8,765 nucleotides of DNA from NCBI GenBank assembly GCA_030599055.1, contig JAUVOS010000100.1:1-8765 (forward strand), given 5' to 3'. Made by a program: the position numbers and the translations under genes. How positions within the stretch are numbered: position 1 is the first letter of the stretch; every line of letters begins with the position of its first letter. Source of the DNA: Lutibacter sp. (GTDB lineage: Bacteria; Bacteroidota; Bacteroidia; Flavobacteriales; Flavobacteriaceae). The notes beneath the pieces were generated by a model, which did not search any database, was not told where the DNA came from, and saw only the letters and a list, made by a program, of their open reading frames with translations. Below are positions 5,290-8,765 of the stretch, one piece after another.

Positions 5290-6948
5290 TTAGTCTTCCA
5301 AAACCTCTGGATTAACCAATACAAACTCTGTTCGTCGGTTTAAAGAATGTTCTTTTTCGGTACATCTGGGCTTTGCATTATCCACACATCTGTTAACAGG
5401 TTGTGTTTCACCATAGCCTTTTGCGTAAATCCTCTTAGCCTCGATTCCTCCATAATTTCTAATAAAATCAACTGTAGATTTTGCACGTCCTTGTGAAAGG
5501 GTCATATTATATGGATTAGAGCCTCTACAATCAGTATGAGAGCCTCCTTCGACAATAACGGCAGGATATTTGTGCATAAAAGCAATTACTTTTTCTAACT
5601 CAATAGCTGCACGATTGGTTATTTTATACGAATCATATTCAAAATAAATTGATTCAATATCAATCACAATTTTTCCTTGGATCTTTATAACTTCTGGAGT
5701 CAGAGAAATATTTGCTGGAATTTCTTGCCCTACAACATCACTTGTTTTAATAATGATTTCCTTATCCATAAACAAGGTTTTACTCGCTTTGACTACATAT
5801 TCTGTAGAACAAGGTGTCTCATAAGAAAATAAACCGTCTTCGCCAACTTTTACTTTATACAAAGTAATTCCCTTCATATCAGTAATCTCCACTAAACTTC
5901 CAGGAAGTAACTCACCATTTGAGATATCCGTAATCGTTCCCTGAATCATATTATTACAAACAATGGGTATAGGTTCCTCAACCACTTCTTCTACCTTTTT
6001 GTCCGATACAAAATAATAAATATCATCATCTCCTCTTCCATTTGGACGATTGGATGAAAAATAGCCCTCTAGTAAATTCGTGTTCATTACAAAAGCAATA
6101 TCATCACGCCTGCTGTTAAAAGGAAGCCCTATGTTTTGAATGGCTGCCAACTCTAACTCATCACTATCTGTCTTGAAAATATCCAATTTACCCATTCCCT
6201 GATGATAATCAGATGAAAAATATAAAGTACCATCTGCAGCGATAAAAGGAAACATTTCTTTACCCGGTGTATTTACATTACCCCCTAAATTTTCCGGCAA
6301 TGTAAAAGTTCCTGTTTCTTTAATATCCACCTTAAAAATATCTGTTCTTCCTACAGTGCCCGGCATGTCAGATGTAAAATACATGGTTTTCCCATCCAAA
6401 CTTAAAGTGGGATGTCCATTGCTATATTCATTACTATTATAAGGGAAAGGAACTATATTACTCCATTCGCCATCTGCATCAACATCTGCTATATATATCG
6501 ATAATTTCATTATTCTTGTAGTCGATAAAAACTTCTTATCCTTGTAAAAACTATTCCTAGTAAAATAAACACGTGTGCGCTCTTTATTATAGGCTGCGCT
6601 AGACTCATGATAACGCGTATTTCCCTTTCCTTTAAGACTTTCATAAGTAGTAACATTTCCTTCATCATCAACTTCACCAACATAAAAGTTTAAAAACCTT
6701 TGATCGTTTCCTTTCCACTTCTTATCGCTATTATCATTGTCCTCTCGTGTCGAAGAAAATAAAATTTTATCTTTTCCAAAATAAGTAACTCCAAAGTCTG
6801 AATCAAATGAATTGACGGACAGATTTGTAATCTCAAATTCATCTGTATGATCCGGCACATTTATAGGCCTTTCAGTTATCCCCTCTATTTGAGATAAAAC
6901 GGGTAAACTCATAAATAATATAATCAATAATGTTCTGTATCTGTTCAT
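5290..6948 (-). CDS. OmpA-family protein with PD40 beta-propeller repeats (PorE-like, T9SS-associated)
   Basis: A 552-residue exported protein, last gene of the T9SS cassette. Domains in order: a signal peptide (about 1-20, with hydrophobic core LLIILFMSLPVL); PD40/WD40-like propeller repeats, with recognisable blades at about 51-67, 115-132, 179-197, 232-251 and 283-313 (pattern DGxxxYFSSDxxG); a carboxypeptidase-regulatory-like beta sandwich (about 333-417); and an OmpA C-terminal peptidoglycan-binding domain (about 422-545). In the OmpA domain SHTDCRG holds Asp472 and LSQGRA holds Arg488, the pair that contacts diaminopimelate. Cys474, Cys521 and Cys529 may form disulfides. The propeller, carboxypeptidase-like and OmpA layout resembles PorE of Porphyromonas, but the N-terminal TPR region and an obvious lipobox are missing. 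The start at 6948 is chosen because it begins the signal peptide, 10 nt after the porP/sprF stop. A start at 6987 would prefix 13 polar residues and overlap that gene. It probably tethers the outer-membrane partner to the cell wall. Confidence 0.9.
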   Translation of the reverse strand: MNRYRTLLIILFMSLPVLSQIEGITERPINVPDHTDEFEITNLSVNSFDSDFGVTYFGKDKILFSSTREDNDNSDKKWKGNDQRFLNFYVGEVDDEGNVTTYESLKGKGNTRYHESSAAYNKERTRVYFTRNSFYKDKKFLSTTRIMKLSIYIADVDADGEWSNIVPFPYNSNEYSNGHPTLSLDGKTMYFTSDMPGTVGRTDIFKVDIKETGTFTLPENLGGNVNTPGKEMFPFIAADGTLYFSSDYHQGMGKLDIFKTDSDELELAAIQNIGLPFNSRRDDIAFVMNTNLLEGYFSSNRPNGRGDDDIYYFVSDKKVEEVVEEPIPIVCNNMIQGTITDISNGELLPGSLVEITDMKGITLYKVKVGEDGLFSYETPCSTEYVVKASKTLFMDKEIIIKTSDVVGQEIPANISLTPEVIKIQGKIVIDIESIYFEYDSYKITNRAAIELEKVIAFMHKYPAVIVEGGSHTDCRGSNPYNMTLSQGRAKSTVDFIRNYGGIEAKRIYAKGYGETQPVNRCVDNAKPRCTEKEHSLNRRTEFVLVNPEVLED

Positions 6949-6958
6949 AATAAATGTT

Positions 6959-7885
6959 TTAGAAGAATCTCGGTGAAATAATATCATAAGTTGTCAGTAA
7001 ATCAAACAAAATAATTAACTCATGAGAACCACTATTAAACTTATTTAATTCAGTAAGTGTAAAATCATACGAATAACCAATACGAAGGTTGTCTGAAACT
7101 CTCGCCCCTATCAATAAGCTTACAGAATCATCCCATCGATACGAAGCACCTACTTCATACGCCTGATCGTATAGAAAATTCGCTGATATATCTGCAGATA
7201 GTGGCGTACCCATAGTTGCTTTCGCCATTATAGATGGCTTGAATTGCCAAGAATAGGTCAAATCAAAAACATAACCTGCCGTTAAAAACATATGGCTCTT
7301 TTTACTTATATCCGTAATTAAGCCTCCATTATTTTCTAAATAGGTGGTTTTTAATAAATTAGGAACAGACAAACCTACATAATAAATATCACTATAATAA
7401 AAAACTCCAAATCCGAAATTGGGTTTTGCATTGGCAATATTTTCCTCAAAATTACCATCGGGATTGTTTGTCAGTAAATCTGTTAATTGTGCATCGATCA
7501 TGCTTACTCCTGCTTTTATTCCAAATGCCAAATTATCATAGTACCCAACCGGAATCGTATAAGAATAATCTGCAAATACAAATTGTTCATTTATAGGACC
7601 AATTTTATCTGCATAAACTGACATGCCCAAACCCATACGTTCTGTAATGGGTGAATGTACAGACAGCGTTGCTGTCTGCGGAGCTCCTGGAACTCCCACC
7701 CATTGTGTACGTCCTAATAATGAAATACTTAAAGTTCCGGGTTTTGAACCAACATAGGCGGGATTCAATATATTCATATTGTACATATACTGAGTGTACT
7801 GCGCATCTTGTTGGGCGATACCCTTTTCAGGCTTTATAAATATTAACCCAATGCACACTAACAAAATTAAAAATAACTTTTTCAT
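6959..7885 (-). CDS. PorP/SprF family type IX secretion system outer-membrane protein
   Basis: A 308-residue protein with a signal peptide (MKKLFLILLVCIGLIFI, cleavage probably near residue 25, before QQDAQYTQYMYN). The mature start QDAQYTQYMYNMNILNPAYVG is the hallmark of PorP/SprF, followed by LLGRTQWVG. The remainder is alternating beta-strand sequence of an outer-membrane barrel, ending in SPRFF with a terminal Phe as expected for barrel insertion. In Flavobacterium johnsoniae SprF is needed for secretion of the adhesin SprB, and SprF-like proteins are paired with type B CTD substrates. By context this one should serve the protein encoded just upstream (18-nt gap). Downstream the OmpA-family gene follows after 10 nt, so the three genes are probably one operon. 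Paralogues are usually numerous, so no specific symbol is given. Confidence 0.93.
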   Translation of the reverse strand: MKKLFLILLVCIGLIFIKPEKGIAQQDAQYTQYMYNMNILNPAYVGSKPGTLSISLLGRTQWVGVPGAPQTATLSVHSPITERMGLGMSVYADKIGPINEQFVFADYSYTIPVGYYDNLAFGIKAGVSMIDAQLTDLLTNNPDGNFEENIANAKPNFGFGVFYYSDIYYVGLSVPNLLKTTYLENNGGLITDISKKSHMFLTAGYVFDLTYSWQFKPSIMAKATMGTPLSADISANFLYDQAYEVGASYRWDDSVSLLIGARVSDNLRIGYSYDFTLTELNKFNSGSHELIILFDLLTTYDIISPRFF

Positions 7886-7903
7886 TGTATTATAATTTGT
7901 TTA

Positions 7904-8764
7904 TTAATCACGTTTCATATAAATCCAATCAACCAATGGTGTTCTGATACCATCATTGAAATCTAGTATAAAGTAATAGGTACCTGTTGGCACTGCTATA
8001 TCCTTATTAATTACTGCTTTACCATTTGACATTCCATCCCACCATGCCGGGTCTATACTTCCCTTATTCTCATAATCATATACCTTATTACCCCATCTAT
8101 TGAATATCTGTATGGTGAAATTTGGATAATATTGATATAATCCTATAATCTCAAAGGTCTCATTATTATTATCATCATCGGGTGAGAATGCATCCGGTAT
8201 AAAGATAAAGTCTAAGATAACTACTACGATATTCGAATCATTACATTCTTCGGTTTCATCTGGTGCTTCTCCACAAACTTGAACAATATTCTCAATATTT
8301 CCATCATTATCAAAATTACCATATTCATCAAGACCAAATTCCATAAATATCTCTAGGGTCATTGTGAGTGTTCCTTCAAATACCCATGTCTCACCGACAT
8401 CTAATAAGCCATCATCGTCTGTGTCTCCACCTACATATTGTAATTCATCAACATTTGCATCATAAATATCGTAAATACCATCACCATCTGGATCTAAATC
8501 AATAGCAAATGTTGCTGTATTCGTCACAGTTATTGTATAGGTTATTATATCGCCTACATCATTAACTTCTAATACATCTGCTTCTTTAAGAACAGTAAAG
8601 AATGGATCACCGTTGTTGGTGTAGTCGATCTCTATGTCCTCATGAGCCGTATCTGTCTCTGTCGGATCTCCTGCTGGATTGATTCCATTAACTGTTACGA
8701 TATTATCAATGTCACCATCACCATCTGCTACGCCATTCTCATCAATACCATAATTGTCTATATC
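7904..8764 (-). CDS. T9SS type B sorting domain (gliding-motility CTD) adhesin-like protein, N-terminal part outside window
   Basis: The C-terminal 286 residues of what is probably a much larger cell-surface or secreted protein. The frame is open to the window edge, and the GTG at 8527 is an internal Val codon, not a start. Residues about 57-85 (VLKEADVLEVNDVGDIITYTITVTNT) match DUF11/DUF7507-type repeats common in bacterial adhesins. Asp-rich stretches DPDGDGIYD and DTDDDGLLD look like calcium-binding loops. Residues 5-27 recur at 143-165 with an exact 138-residue offset, so tandem repeats of that size extend upstream. Residues about 188-286 (start IPDAFSPDDD, then IFNRWGNKVY, WWDG, PTGTYYFILDF, end WIYMKRD) form the type B sorting domain (TIGR04131-like), which directs export by T9SS. 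The neighbouring PorP/SprF is its likely export partner. The ligand or function of the missing part is unknown. Confidence 0.92.
   Translation of the reverse strand, partial: DIDNYGIDENGVADGDGDIDNIVTVNGINPAGDPTETDTAHEDIEIDYTNNGDPFFTVLKEADVLEVNDVGDIITYTITVTNTATFAIDLDPDGDGIYDIYDANVDELQYVGGDTDDDGLLDVGETWVFEGTLTMTLEIFMEFGLDEYGNFDNDGNIENIVQVCGEAPDETEECNDSNIVVVILDFIFIPDAFSPDDDNNNETFEIIGLYQYYPNFTIQIFNRWGNKVYDYENKGSIDPAWWDGMSNGKAVINKDIAVPTGTYYFILDFNDGIRTPLVDWIYMKRD
8270..8338 (-). repeat. Second copy of the adhesin tandem repeat core
   Basis: Encodes residues 143-165 of the partial adhesin (FGLDEYG...DGNIENIVQVCG). It aligns without gaps to residues 5-27 at an offset of 138 residues. Confidence 0.7.
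8684..8752 (-). repeat. First visible copy of the adhesin tandem repeat core
   Basis: Encodes residues 5-27 (YGIDENG...DGDIDNIVTVNG), the counterpart of 8270-8338. More copies are expected upstream of the window. Confidence 0.7.
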
Positions 8765-8765
8765 A

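Noticed and set aside
7651..7839. Plus-strand 62-codon frame inside porP/sprF
   Set aside because: Antisense to the conserved PorP/SprF N-terminal region and without family resemblance.

Overview
The window reads as a low-GC Bacteroidota chromosome, most likely a flavobacterium. The evidence is a type IX secretion (T9SS) cassette of type B sorting domain protein, PorP/SprF and OmpA/PD40 protein. Promoter-like sites follow the Bacteroidota form TTG-N19-TAnnTTTG, start codons are preceded by A/T-rich sequence rather than Shine-Dalgarno motifs, and HtpG and FabH have flavobacterial-looking sequences. No genus can be named from the sequence alone.

Layout. Positions 1-513 (+) hold the C-terminal third of an M13 (neprilysin/PepO-like) zinc metallopeptidase, cut by the window edge. 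A bidirectional terminator-like hairpin (535-586) separates it from convergent htpG (628-2502, -). htpG and an iodotyrosine deiodinase-like nitroreductase (2624-3331, +) diverge from a short region where two oppositely oriented -7 boxes overlap. A GC-rich palindromic segment resembling an interspersed repeat (3312-3420) runs into the end of the nitroreductase gene. A KAS III/FabH-type gene (3599-4600, +) follows.

Downstream of fabH lies the most interesting structure: a 264-bp element (4652-4915) with near-identical 19-bp terminal inverted repeats and a nested palindromic core. It sits inside the 5' end of a small membrane protein gene of the DUF6122 type. Removing exactly these 264 bp rejoins the flanks in frame into a 111-codon reading frame starting 3 nt after the fabH stop. 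The element therefore looks like a non-autonomous, MITE-like insertion that broke the last gene of a fabH-DUF6122 pair.

A second bidirectional hairpin (5235-5268) separates this region from a minus-strand cassette: the end of a large T9SS type B adhesin-like protein (8764 to 7904), a PorP/SprF protein (7885-6959) and an OmpA/PD40 protein (6948-5290), with gaps of 18 and 10 nt. In related systems the SprF-type outer-membrane protein supports export of its neighbouring type B CTD substrate, and the OmpA-type protein probably anchors the assembly to peptidoglycan.

I found no rRNA, tRNA, CRISPR array, intact transposase or defence system. No wholly new system is evident. The disrupted DUF6122 gene with its foldback element is the best lead.
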